From Mucilaginibacter sabulilitoris (GTDB lineage: Bacteria; Bacteroidota; Bacteroidia; Sphingobacteriales; Sphingobacteriaceae): a DNA stretch of 64,000 nt. Location of the stretch: contig NZ_CP139558.1 of assembly GCF_034262375.1 (NCBI RefSeq), positions 6,572,001 to 6,636,000 on the forward strand, given 5' to 3'. The notes under the pieces were generated by a model. The model saw nothing but the letters and a program-made list of their open reading frames with translations, was not told the DNA's origin and ran no database searches. The position numbers and the translations under genes were made by a program. Positions 1 through 7,433 of the stretch are shown here, piece by piece; the first letter of the stretch is position 1; each line of letters starts with the position of its first letter.

Positions 1-1706
1 TCAACCCGGGCATGCACTTCAATACTAAAATTGTTGAGTTTGCTGCGCAAAAAATTGTGCATTTCAGGGCGTTCCTCCTTAAACAGATTTTCCTGTACCT
101 TATTCCCAACCACAACCTCAAATTCATAAGGCTTTAACATACGGGGCGCATTGGAGGTAAAAATGGTAACCAGGTTCTTTTTACCCTCAGCCTTTACTTT
201 TGCGGCAAAATCGCTCCAGTATTTTAAAAAGCTGTCCATGGTAAAATCCTCGCGGGCGTCACCCTTTAAATAAGGGTCTTCCTCTTCCGCAATTTCTTCT
301 TCGGTTTTCCCGGTATCGTTAAGTGAGGGTATTTTTATAGATAACGAGCCCAGGCTTGGGTTCGGGATAAATATTTTCGGCTTTTCGGCAGGTACTACCG
401 GAGCCGTTTCCATTGCCCTCTGTGCTGCCTGGTTATTTTGTGGCTGCGGTGCCGATTTATTATAGGCAAGCGGTGTATCGCTCAATACAGGCGCATCATT
501 ACTGATCTTATTTTCCGGCGTTGGGGCGGTTACTGCTGAGGTATCAGGTTTTTTTTTTAATGACCCGTCTGTGGCGGATGTTGCGGCAATTGGTGAAGTT
601 GCCATATTAAATACCGACGGCAGGTGGCACATTTTAAGCAAGGCCAACTCTACCTGCAATCGCTGGTTCTTACTGAGTTTATAACTAATATCGCACTGGT
701 TGGCAATATTCATGGCCGACAGTAAAAACGACACCGAGCCGGTTTGCGATTGCTGCAGATACTTATTTCTGATACCCTCGCTTACTTCCAGCAATTTTAC
801 GGTAGCCTGATCTTTACTTACCAACAGGTTACGGAAGTGTTCGCTCAGGCCGGCAATAAAATGGGCGCCGTCAAAACCACGCGAAAGTATCTCGTCAAAA
901 AACAACAATACTTTAGCAGTATCTTCCTGCAGCAGGCTATCAGTTATGTTAAAATAGTAATCGTAATCAAGTATGTTCAGGTTATCAATTACCGACCGGT
1001 AGGTAACCTTACCACCCGAAAAGCTAACGATCTGATCAAACATGGACAAGGCATCGCGCAAGCCGCCATCAGCTTTCTGGGCTATGATGTGTAAACCGTC
1101 GGGCTCATAGCTAATGTTTTCTTTAACCGCTATAGAAGCCAGGTGGCCTGCCATATCATCAACCTTAATACGGTTAAAATCAAATATCTGGCAGCGCGAA
1201 AGTATGGTGGGCAGTATTTTATGCTTCTCCGTAGTAGCTAATATAAATATGGCGTAATGAGGCGGCTCTTCCAGTGTTTTCAGAAAAGCGTTAAACGCCG
1301 CCTGCGACAACATGTGTACCTCATCAATAATATATACTTTATAACGCGCGGCCTGTGGTGGTATCCGCACCTGGTCAATCAGGCTCCTGATATCATCAAC
1401 AGAATTGTTTGATGCTGCATCAAGCTCGTGTACGTTAAATGAGTTACCGTTTTCAAAGGCTTTGCACGAAGGGCATTCGCCGCAGGCTTCGCCATTGGGT
1501 TGTAAATTGGTGCAATTGATGGTTTTTGCCAGGATACGCGCGCAGGTAGTTTTGCCCACACCACGCGGACCACAGAACAAAAATGCCTGAGCCAGCTGAT
1601 TATTTTTAATAGCGTTTTTAAGCGTGTTGGTTATATGTTGCTGACCAACAACGGTTTCAAAAGTAGCCGGACGATACTTGCGAGCCGAAACAATAAAATT
1701 ATCCAC
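1..1706 (-). CDS. dnaX: DNA polymerase III subunit gamma/tau, 5' part only
   Basis: Clamp-loader ATPase that assembles the sliding clamp during replication. The reading frame stays open on the minus strand from 1706 to the window edge, so the C-terminus is missing. Reading from a GTG at 1706 gives MDNFIVSARKYRPATFETVV, the usual start of DnaX, followed by a Walker A segment (CGPRGVGKTTCARILA) near residue 45 and cysteines of the zinc-binding module just after it. The distal part is proline- and alanine-rich, as in tau linkers. No ATG lies in a better position; GTG is favoured because the family start MDNF/VSARKYRP is right there. Family assignment is firm; full length is unknown. Confidence 0.93.
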   Translation of the reverse strand, partial: MDNFIVSARKYRPATFETVVGQQHITNTLKNAIKNNQLAQAFLFCGPRGVGKTTCARILAKTINCTNLQPNGEACGECPSCKAFENGNSFNVHELDAASNNSVDDIRSLIDQVRIPPQAARYKVYIIDEVHMLSQAAFNAFLKTLEEPPHYAIFILATTEKHKILPTILSRCQIFDFNRIKVDDMAGHLASIAVKENISYEPDGLHIIAQKADGGLRDALSMFDQIVSFSGGKVTYRSVIDNLNILDYDYYFNITDSLLQEDTAKVLLFFDEILSRGFDGAHFIAGLSEHFRNLLVSKDQATVKLLEVSEGIRNKYLQQSQTGSVSFLLSAMNIANQCDISYKLSKNQRLQVELALLKMCHLPSVFNMATSPIAATSATDGSLKKKPDTSAVTAPTPENKISNDAPVLSDTPLAYNKSAPQPQNNQAAQRAMETAPVVPAEKPKIFIPNPSLGSLSIKIPSLNDTGKTEEEIAEEEDPYLKGDAREDFTMDSFLKYWSDFAAKVKAEGKKNLVTIFTSNAPRMLKPYEFEVVVGNKVQENLFKEERPEMHNFLRSKLNNFSIEVHARV

Positions 1707-1781
1707 AGGTACGAAGTTAACAAGAAAATGTTTTAAGTTAAAGTAGCATTAACACGATTGTTGAAAGATATTAATCCGCGC

Positions 1782-1997
1782 TTACTGCAGATCATCGTCG
1801 GGCAAATGATCATCATCTTCAGGATCAGACACATCTGGTATAACATAGGCATCCAGGCGGTCGTCAAAGTCTTCATCGTCCTCATCGCCCCAGTCGCCCT
1901 CAATAGGCCTGTTATCGCGCGGCGCGGCAAGCCTAACAGGGTTCGGTGTAAAAAACTGAGCATTAGCATGTTTCATTTGGCGGGGCGCAATCAGCAT
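1782..1997 (-). CDS. Acidic small hypothetical protein
   Basis: About 71 residues from the chosen ATG at 1997; an upstream ATG at 2036 and a downstream one at 1976 are also in frame. The first half is basic/neutral (MKHANAQFFTPNPVRLAAPR), the second half is extremely acidic with runs of Asp and Glu (EGDWGDEDDEDFDDRLD, then a DPEDDDHLPDDDL tail). It sits between dnaX and the ribosomal protein operon on the dnaX strand. No domain is recognised. The strong acidic composition and the ordered design argue for a real protein, perhaps an abundant small partner of a basic surface, but that is inference. Function unknown. Confidence 0.55.
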   Translation of the reverse strand: MLIAPRQMKHANAQFFTPNPVRLAAPRDNRPIEGDWGDEDDEDFDDRLDAYVIPDVSDPEDDDHLPDDDLQ

Positions 1998-2077
1998 AAA
2001 TGTATCTATTAAAATCCGAAGACTTTGCAAATGCAAGCAAATTAAGCGAAAATACTATTTTTCATTGCAATAATTGA

Positions 2078-2108
2078 TTTGATTAATTCAAATTTCTTCG
2101 TACATTTG
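2078..2108 (+). promoter_or_regulatory. Promoter of rpsF operon
   Basis: TTTG at 2078-2081, a 19-base spacer, then TACATTTG at 2101-2108. This matches the Bacteroidota primary sigma consensus TTTG / TAnnTTTG and lies 45 bases upstream of the rpsF start. Confidence 0.85.
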
Positions 2109-2152
2109 CAGCCCCGTATTAGCGGGTAATTAATTAAAAATCAAGTATAATA

Positions 2153-2518
2153 ATGCAACAGTACGAAATCGTGATCGTTCTAACCCCGTTGTTATCAGAA
2201 GAGGTTGCTAAAGAAGCTAACGCTAAATATAGCAAAATTTTAACTGATGGCGGAGCCGAAATTGTCCAGGAGGATAATTGGGGTTTGAGAAAATTAGCGT
2301 ACCCTATTCAAAAGAAAACTACAGGGTACTATCACTTAACTGAATTTAAGGCTCCAGGTGATTTAATTAACAAATTGGAGGTTGAGTTAAGGCGCGATGA
2401 GCGTGTTTTGCGTTTCCTGACCATTGCTTTGGATAAACATGCCATTGCTTACAATGATAAAAAACGCAGCGGTGCTTTTAACAAAAAACCAGCAGCTAAA
2501 GTGGAGGAAACAAACTAA
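2153..2518 (+). CDS. rpsF: 30S ribosomal protein S6
   Basis: Component of the small ribosomal subunit that binds 16S rRNA together with S18. 121 residues, the normal length plus a short basic C-terminal tail ([14 protein letters not shown]). The start [17 protein letters not shown] and the [12 protein letters not shown] segment are characteristic of S6. The stop codon overlaps the start of rpsR by one base (TAATG), which indicates translational coupling. The order S6-S18-L9 is the standard bacterial arrangement, which makes the assignment secure. Confidence 0.97.
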   Translation: MQQYEIVIVLTPLLSEEVAKEANAKYSKILTDGGAEIVQEDNWGLRKLAYPIQKKTTGYYHLTEFKAPGDLINKLEVELRRDERVLRFLTIALDKHAIAYNDKKRSGAFNKKPAAKVEETN

Positions 2519-2781
2519 TGGCTAACGAACAAATTAAATACGTTACCGCTCCAAAAGTGGAGGATAACCGTAAAAAATACTGCCGTTTTAAAAAGAATGG
2601 TATTAAGTATATTGATTACAAAGACGCTAACTTTTTATTAAAGTTCATTAACGATCAGGGTAAAGTATTACCACGCCGTTTAACAGGTACTTCATTAAAA
2701 TTTCAGCGTAAAGTGGCTCAGGCTGTTAAACGTGCACGCCATATTGGTTTATTACCTTACGTTACAGATTCATTAAAATAA
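2518..2781 (+). CDS. rpsR: 30S ribosomal protein S18
   Basis: Small-subunit protein that forms a heterodimer with S6. 87 residues; the central [19 protein letters not shown] segment and the basic C-terminal half with [20 protein letters not shown] are typical of S18. It starts one base inside the rpsF stop and is followed 15 bases later by rplI with an AGGAG ribosome-binding site between them. The gene is complete and unremarkable. Confidence 0.97.
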   Translation: MANEQIKYVTAPKVEDNRKKYCRFKKNGIKYIDYKDANFLLKFINDQGKVLPRRLTGTSLKFQRKVAQAVKRARHIGLLPYVTDSLK

Positions 2782-2796
2782 TAGGAGATTTAAGAA

Positions 2797-3240
2797 ATGG
2801 AAGTTATTTTAAAACAAGATGTAAAAAACCTGGGTGATAAAGACGATGTAGTAAACGTTAAACCAGGTTATGGCCGTAACTATCTTTTACCAAAAGGCTA
2901 CGCCATATTAGCTACTCCAAGCGCACGTAAAGTTTTAGCTGAAAACTTGAAACAAGCTCAGTTTAAACAAGAAAAAATCCGTAAGGATGCCGATGCGATA
3001 GCTGCCCGTTTAGAAGGTGTTAAACTTACCATTGGCGCTAAAGCCGGTGAAAGCGGTAAAATTTTCGGTGCCATCAACACTATTCAAGTTGCTGATGCAT
3101 TGAAAAAAGAAGGCTTTGAGGTTGACCGTCGTCGTATTACTTTTGATCAGGATCCTAAGTTTGTTGGTGATTACATCGCAAACATAAACCTGCATAAAGA
3201 AGTAAAAGTACAGGTTCCTTTCTCAGTAGTAGCTGAGTAA
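2797..3240 (+). CDS. rplI: 50S ribosomal protein L9
   Basis: Large-subunit protein. 147 residues, the usual length. The N-terminal signature VILKQDVKNLGDKDDVVNVK followed by GYGRNYLLPKGYA is the L9 RNA-binding domain; the C-terminal domain begins after the long connecting helix near residue 75. It is preceded by an AGGAG site 10 bases upstream of the ATG and is the last gene of the operon, followed by a hairpin terminator at 3300-3334. Confidence 0.97.
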   Translation: MEVILKQDVKNLGDKDDVVNVKPGYGRNYLLPKGYAILATPSARKVLAENLKQAQFKQEKIRKDADAIAARLEGVKLTIGAKAGESGKIFGAINTIQVADALKKEGFEVDRRRITFDQDPKFVGDYIANINLHKEVKVQVPFSVVAE

Positions 3241-3299
3241 TTTATATTTCAGGATTCGGATTTTCGATTTCGGATTTTGAACTTAATTTTAGAATTTTA

Positions 3300-3334
3300 G
3301 AGGGTGTTTTGCTAAAGCAAAGCACCCTTTGTTA
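3300..3334 (+). terminator. Rho-independent terminator after rplI
   Basis: The arms AGGGTGTTTTGC and GCAAAGCACCCT (one G-T pair) enclose a TAAA loop and are followed by TTTGTTATTT. It closes the rpsF-rpsR-rplI operon. Confidence 0.85.
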
Positions 3335-3357
3335 TTTATAGATAATTATTAGTTTTC

Positions 3358-4110
3358 GTGAAACGAACACCCCCTTCTAAGAAAAATCCTAAATCGAAAG
3401 CCCGAAATTCAAAATCAAAGTTTGGTGGGATACCGCGGCTTATATTCAGGATATTTAAGCTGGCGTTTTTACTTTTTGTAGGCTTAAGCCTGCTTGGGGT
3501 ATTATTTTACCGTTTTGTACGCCCGCCGTTTACCTGGCTCATGATTGAACGCGGCTTTCAGCAAAAGGCCCGCGGCAAGGAGTGGAAGATAGATAAACAA
3601 TGGGTAAGTTTTGATGACATATCTGACAACATGAAACGTGCCGCTGTTGCCGCCGAAGACCAGACCTTTTTGGAGCACCATGGTTTTGATTTCCATGCTA
3701 TTGAAAAAGCCATTGAAAAAAACGCACACAGCAAAAAATTGATTGGCGGCAGCACCATATCGCAGCAGGTAGCCAAAAACGTTTTCCTTTGGGACGGGCG
3801 CTCCCTGTTAAGAAAAGGTTTTGAAGCTTACTTTACAGTACTTATTGAGGTTTTCTGGAGCAAGAAACGTATCATGGAGATTTATCTCAACGAAATTGAA
3901 ATGGGCGATGGCATTTATGGTATTGAAGCTGCCTCACAAGCTTATTTTCATAAACCGGCATCAAAACTAACCAAACATGAAGCGGCTGCCATAGCGGTAA
4001 TTTTCCCGAGCCCGCTCAAATGGTCGGCCACCCACCCTACCCGTTACTTACGGCACAGGCAATACCTTATCATGAAAAATATGCGCCGACTGGGACCGCT
4101 GGATTTTTAA
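3358..4110 (+). CDS. mtgA: Monofunctional peptidoglycan glycosyltransferase
   Basis: Membrane-anchored GT51 enzyme that polymerises lipid II into glycan strands. 250 residues from a GTG start at 3358; no earlier in-frame start is plausible. A basic N-terminus (KRTPPSKKNPKSKARNSK) is followed by one transmembrane helix at about residues 26-50. The GT51 motifs are all present in order: EDQTFLEHHGFD with the catalytic Glu, GGSTISQQVAKN, and the RIMEIYLNEIEMGDGIYGIE block. There is no transpeptidase domain, so it is the monofunctional type. The gene stands alone after the rplI terminator. Confidence 0.93.
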   Translation: MKRTPPSKKNPKSKARNSKSKFGGIPRLIFRIFKLAFLLFVGLSLLGVLFYRFVRPPFTWLMIERGFQQKARGKEWKIDKQWVSFDDISDNMKRAAVAAEDQTFLEHHGFDFHAIEKAIEKNAHSKKLIGGSTISQQVAKNVFLWDGRSLLRKGFEAYFTVLIEVFWSKKRIMEIYLNEIEMGDGIYGIEAASQAYFHKPASKLTKHEAAAIAVIFPSPLKWSATHPTRYLRHRQYLIMKNMRRLGPLDF

Positions 4111-4138
4111 ACCGCTTACAATACCAGTGCTGACATAA

Positions 4139-4470
4139 AGAAAGTGTCGTCTTGTGCGCCACCCTCCCCACGGGAGAGTGCAGGGAGGAGTTTCACCAGT
4201 AAGCCAGTATATCAAAATACGCATAAACCTCTCTCTGCCACTACGCATTCCTAACACACCCTCCCCATGGGGAGGGAATAAAAAAGGCATTTAAGTCAAG
4301 TAAAAAATATAGCTTGTCATTCTGAGCGCAGCGAAGAATCTATATTTCCTTTCACGCGTAATTACGAGGCAGGAGGCAAACCACGTGGGCTTGTCATCCT
4401 GAGCTTGTCGAAGGATCGTGCGGAGGGACCTGCCCACCATGCTTCGACGGGGCTCAGCATGACCGCTCTC
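4139..4470. repeat. Cluster of dispersed palindromic intergenic repeats
   Basis: The 439-base gap between mtgA and the YdeI-like gene holds no gene. It contains an 18-base perfect palindrome built on CCCTCCCCATGGGGAGGG at 4259-4276, a related CTCCC/GGGAG unit near 4150-4186, a TTGTCATTCTGAGCG-type unit at 4314-4340, a second unit at 4391-4416 and an inverted third at 4440-4462. The last two can pair across their spacer. The GTCAT(T/C)CTGAGC...GAAG motif is recognisable as a widely dispersed bacterial repetitive-extragenic-palindrome type; the family name is not asserted. Confidence 0.75.
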
Positions 4471-4549
4471 TTTAGTATGAAATTTGATTAAGTACCGGCA
4501 TGGCCCTTCAGTGTTCGTGGCGTTCTCACTTCAAAAAAACGAACACCTT

Positions 4550-5158
4550 TTATTTATACTTCCACATCCTTGTTTTGCCCTCGGTAAGCCATTCAATGGC
4601 TGTATCCAAACGTTTTTGACGGGTAGCATCAGTTTTGGCCTCAGTAAACCATTCCACATATTCTTTCTTATTAGAATAGCTGAATCCGTCAAACACTTCT
4701 TTAGCGCGGGTGTGATTTGCCAGTAATTCCGTAAAGTAATCAGGGACAACTAACTCTGCCCTTTCTGTTGCAGGCTTTTTAGGGTGGGCTTTAACGCCTA
4801 ATTCATTCAGGGATATGGCCTGCTGTATATAGTCAATTAATATCTGTTTAGATGGAAGGTTATCAATGCTTACAAGGCGGCCAAAGCTTCCCATAGCCGC
4901 TTCTTCGCTGGGGTTCAATATGCCGTAAGTATCTTTAATAAGCGACGATCGCCAAAAACCAAACGCGCAATGCTGTTTAAAGGCGGCTATGTTGCATACC
5001 GAACCTTTGTAATCAAAAAAAGGCATACCCCATTTCATGGTTTCGCCAATCAGCGGCGATGCTTCATGCACAACGTCTCTGATGTATTCAAGTATTGGTT
5101 TGGCAAACTCGGCAGATTTGGCGATATATGCATCTACCCGGCTATCGTATTGTTCCAT
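4550..5158 (-). CDS. YdeI/DUF1801-type protein
   Basis: About 202 residues from the ATG at 5158 (MEQYDSRVDAYIAKS); a further upstream ATG at 5176 adds six residues and is less likely. The N-terminal half, with FAKPILEYIRDVVHEASPLIGETMKWGMPFFDYKG, is the DUF1801/YdhG-like fold that resembles frataxin-like and YjbR-like domains. The C-terminal half, ending in YSNKKEYVEWFTEAKTDATRQ and a basic tail, is the OmpD-associated YdeI module. Role in the cell is not established for the family. It is transcribed away from mtgA and ends in the repeat-rich gap. Confidence 0.8.
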   Translation of the reverse strand: MEQYDSRVDAYIAKSAEFAKPILEYIRDVVHEASPLIGETMKWGMPFFDYKGSVCNIAAFKQHCAFGFWRSSLIKDTYGILNPSEEAAMGSFGRLVSIDNLPSKQILIDYIQQAISLNELGVKAHPKKPATERAELVVPDYFTELLANHTRAKEVFDGFSYSNKKEYVEWFTEAKTDATRQKRLDTAIEWLTEGKTRMWKYK

Positions 5159-5220
5159 AAATAAATTTAAAAACAAATAGCCTAAAAATAAACTATAAAA
5201 TACCGACCGCCTAATTATCC

Positions 5221-5508
5221 TTAACCAAGCAACCCCTCTAAATCTGGACGGTGTTTAGAAACTAAGGATTCTGTTATGGTGATCTCGGCCAATCCGTGTA
5301 TGTGGAACGGATCTTCGGTAATGATTTTTTCTACGTCATCCTTAGTGGCGGCTAAAGCCAGGATAATACCACCAGTACGCGGTTGTTTGCGTCCCCATAC
5401 CACAAATATTCCTTTATCGTAATATTTTTCCAGGTATTGAACGTGAGGATCCATGTATTTATCTATCTCTTCAAGCGGCACAATATAATTAAGATCGATG
5501 ATGAACAT
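5221..5508 (-). CDS. YciI-family protein
   Basis: 95 residues with the ferredoxin-like dimeric alpha/beta-barrel pattern of YciI proteins: MFIIDLNYIVPLEEID at the start, a KYYDKGIFVVWGRKQPRTGGIILA core, and a VEKIITEDPFHIHGLAEITI segment containing the conserved Asp-Pro-Phe. Some family members act on small aromatic or lactone intermediates, but substrate cannot be inferred here. It lies 15 bases downstream of the 5524-6006 gene on the same strand and is probably cotranscribed with it. Confidence 0.85.
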   Translation of the reverse strand: MFIIDLNYIVPLEEIDKYMDPHVQYLEKYYDKGIFVVWGRKQPRTGGIILALAATKDDVEKIITEDPFHIHGLAEITITESLVSKHRPDLEGLLG

Positions 5509-5523
5509 AGTTTTAATGTTTGT

Positions 5524-6006
5524 TTAATTAACAAGGTCCCTGAACAATTGTATATGCCAGCTATTTTTAAACGGCACCTCCCACTTGCTTTCCAGTTCAG
5601 CCACGTTTTGTACCATGTTATTATACACGATGGTTTCGGTATTGATTTTACCTTGTTTTAAAAGATCTTCAAAAGCATGGCGGGGTAATGATTTCACCTC
5701 TTCGCCATCACGATAAGCGAGGTTAAACCTGTCGAACAGGTTAACGTTAAAACGCTGTTCCAACTGTTTCATAAAATGAACAGATTTATCGATAGAACAT
5801 CCGCTGGCACCTGCCTGGCTTTCATCAACTACCAATATAAAAAACCGGTTATACCGTACCTCGGCCCTGGCCTTTAACTGGTTGTTATGGGCTGTCCAGC
5901 TGATGGTAAAATTATCCAGTTGCTGCTGCACTTCCTGCACTTCCAGATCGGTCAATTTTTTATCGGCCTGGTATATCCAAACTCTTGAGTGTTGAGAAAA
6001 TTCCAT
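5524..6006 (-). CDS. Conserved hypothetical protein (often mislabelled ABC ATPase)
   Basis: 160 residues beginning MEFSQHSRVWIYQADKKLTD. The conserved core contains NNQLKARAEVRYNRFFIL, VDESQAGASGCSIDKSVHF and FDRFNLAYRDG. Relatives in this bacterial group are, from memory, often named 'ABC transporter ATPase', but no Walker A, signature or Walker B motif is present here, so that name has no support in the sequence. The conserved Gly-Cys-Ser-Ile-Asp segment could be a functional site. It forms a likely two-gene unit with the YciI-like gene. Confidence 0.8.
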   Translation of the reverse strand: MEFSQHSRVWIYQADKKLTDLEVQEVQQQLDNFTISWTAHNNQLKARAEVRYNRFFILVVDESQAGASGCSIDKSVHFMKQLEQRFNVNLFDRFNLAYRDGEEVKSLPRHAFEDLLKQGKINTETIVYNNMVQNVAELESKWEVPFKNSWHIQLFRDLVN

Positions 6007-6051
6007 TTACAAAAATATCAATTTATTAACTTCGGGTAACATTTTGTTGTC

Positions 6052-6537
6052 ATGAAAAACACACATCTGTCGCAAACAAAAAAAATGCTGTTAGCCGGCT
6101 GCATTTTGCTCGCAGGTTGGCTTAATTATAGCTTCAGGCCACAAACAGACGATCAGGAATGGCTTGATTGGAGCAATAAATGTCTTTCAGAATCGTACAA
6201 TCCACCGCCCGATGTTAAACTAAAAAAGTGGGAACTCACCCTCACAAACGATTATTTTTTACGTCTCCGAAAAACTTATCAACACGGTAAACAGGAGTAT
6301 TACTCTTTCAATTTGAACCGTTTAAACGACGTCGAATACGAGGGCGATGACAAGGCCGGAATCCTGCAATTAAGCACTAATGCCGATGATATCATTGTGC
6401 AAACTTATGAAGATCCAAAGGGCGATATCGACTCCATGTCGACCATGATTGACCTACCCGTCAGGAACATGAGCAGCGAACGTTTAGACAGTCTGAAAAA
6501 CGCGCTAAATTATTTTAAAACAAAAGGCGGTTTATAA
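6052..6537 (+). CDS. Secreted or membrane-anchored hypothetical protein
   Basis: 161 residues with a hydrophobic N-terminal segment at about residues 12-25 (MLLAGCILLAGWLNYSF), which reads as a signal peptide or membrane anchor; the Cys in LAGC may be a lipidation site. The rest is polar, with YYSFNLNRLNDVEYEGDDK and no recognisable domain. It is transcribed divergently from the 5524-6006 gene with only 45 bases between the starts, and its stop overlaps the convergent Fe-S protein stop by six bases. Function unknown. Confidence 0.7.
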   Translation: MKNTHLSQTKKMLLAGCILLAGWLNYSFRPQTDDQEWLDWSNKCLSESYNPPPDVKLKKWELTLTNDYFLRLRKTYQHGKQEYYSFNLNRLNDVEYEGDDKAGILQLSTNADDIIVQTYEDPKGDIDSMSTMIDLPVRNMSSERLDSLKNALNYFKTKGGL

Positions 6538-7374
6538 GCCATTTGCCTTAACGGTAATTTCGGCTATATCCAATACGCGTATCTCCTGCTCCTTGTCCTG
6601 ATGTTTTACGCCATCGGTAAGCATGGTCATACAAAACGGACAGGCAGCCGCTACTACCTGGGCCTTTGCTTCCAGCACATCCTGCATGCGCTCCATATTG
6701 ATATCTTTTTTACCGGGTTCTGGTTCTTTAAACATCTGTGCCCCTCCGGCCCCGCAGCACAGGCCATTTGATTTGCAGCGTTTCATTTCTACCAGTTCGG
6801 CATCCAGAATTTCAAGGGCCGCACGCGGGGCCTCATAAACACCGTTTCCACGCCCAAGATAGCATGGGTCATGAAACGTGATCTTTTTACCTTTAAAGCT
6901 TTCGCCGCCCTCTGCTTTGAGTTTTCCCTCGTTTATCAGCTGCTGAATAAGCTGTGAGTGATGGATAACCTCGTAATTGCCACCTAAACCCGGATACTCG
7001 TTTTTAATGGTATTAAAACAGTGCGGGCAACCCGTTACTATCTTTTTTATATTATAGCCATCAAGCACCTGTATATTGGTCATGGCCAGCATCTGAAACA
7101 AAAATTCGTTACCCGCGCGTTTGGCCGGATCGCCGGTGCAGCTTTCCTCAGTGCCCAAAACAGCATAATTGATGCCCACATGCTGTAATATCTTGCAAAT
7201 GTCGCGAGTGATTTTTTGCGCCCTCTCATCAAAACTACCGGCACAGCCAACCCAGAACAATATCTCCGGCTCCTGCCCCCGCGCGGCCATGTCGGCCATG
7301 GTAGGTATAACCTCATCCCGACCCTCTCCTCCAGAGAGGGAGCTTAATTCATTATTAATTAGATCTTCGCTCAT
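6532..7374 (-). CDS. Cysteine-rich (Fe-S)-binding oxidoreductase subunit, HdrB/GlpC-like CCG domains
   Basis: Electron-transfer subunit of the heterodisulfide-reductase type. About 280 residues from the ATG at 7374. Two CCG-type cysteine clusters are visible: CGxxxxC-like FWVGCAGS and TGCPHCFNT in the first half with HDPCYLGRG, and SNGLCCGAGGAQMF with AACPFC in the second. Conserved sequence begins only at PTMADMAARGQEPEILF (about residue 24). The residues before it (SSLSGGEGRDEV) are encoded by a palindromic repeat, so the N-terminus has been rewritten; an in-frame ATG at 7494 would overlap the upstream gene by 77 bases and is rejected. It is cotranscribed with the 7418-8719 gene and converges on the hypothetical gene with a six-base overlap. 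Confidence 0.85.
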   Translation of the reverse strand: MSEDLINNELSSLSGGEGRDEVIPTMADMAARGQEPEILFWVGCAGSFDERAQKITRDICKILQHVGINYAVLGTEESCTGDPAKRAGNEFLFQMLAMTNIQVLDGYNIKKIVTGCPHCFNTIKNEYPGLGGNYEVIHHSQLIQQLINEGKLKAEGGESFKGKKITFHDPCYLGRGNGVYEAPRAALEILDAELVEMKRCKSNGLCCGAGGAQMFKEPEPGKKDINMERMQDVLEAKAQVVAAACPFCMTMLTDGVKHQDKEQEIRVLDIAEITVKANGL

Positions 7375-7433
7375 CTCTTTTTTCAATTGTTTTAAAGTCC
7401 TCCACTCCGGGAAGGATTTAGGAGGGGTTACTC
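7317..7433 (-). repeat. Palindromic repeat units inserted at an operon junction
   Basis: Two GC-rich palindromic units sit between the two Fe-S genes. Unit 1 (about 7395-7433) has AGTCCTCC pairing with GGAGGGG around TTCCCGG-like sequence and supplies the last codons and TAA stop of the upstream gene. Unit 2 (about 7317-7341) has CCCTCTC / GAGAGGG arms and is translated inside the downstream gene. Both resemble the intergenic units at 4.1-4.3 kb. Confidence 0.65.

Noticed and set aside
744-1094. Plus-strand open frame of 116 codons
   Set aside because: It lies antisense within dnaX, which has strong family motifs.
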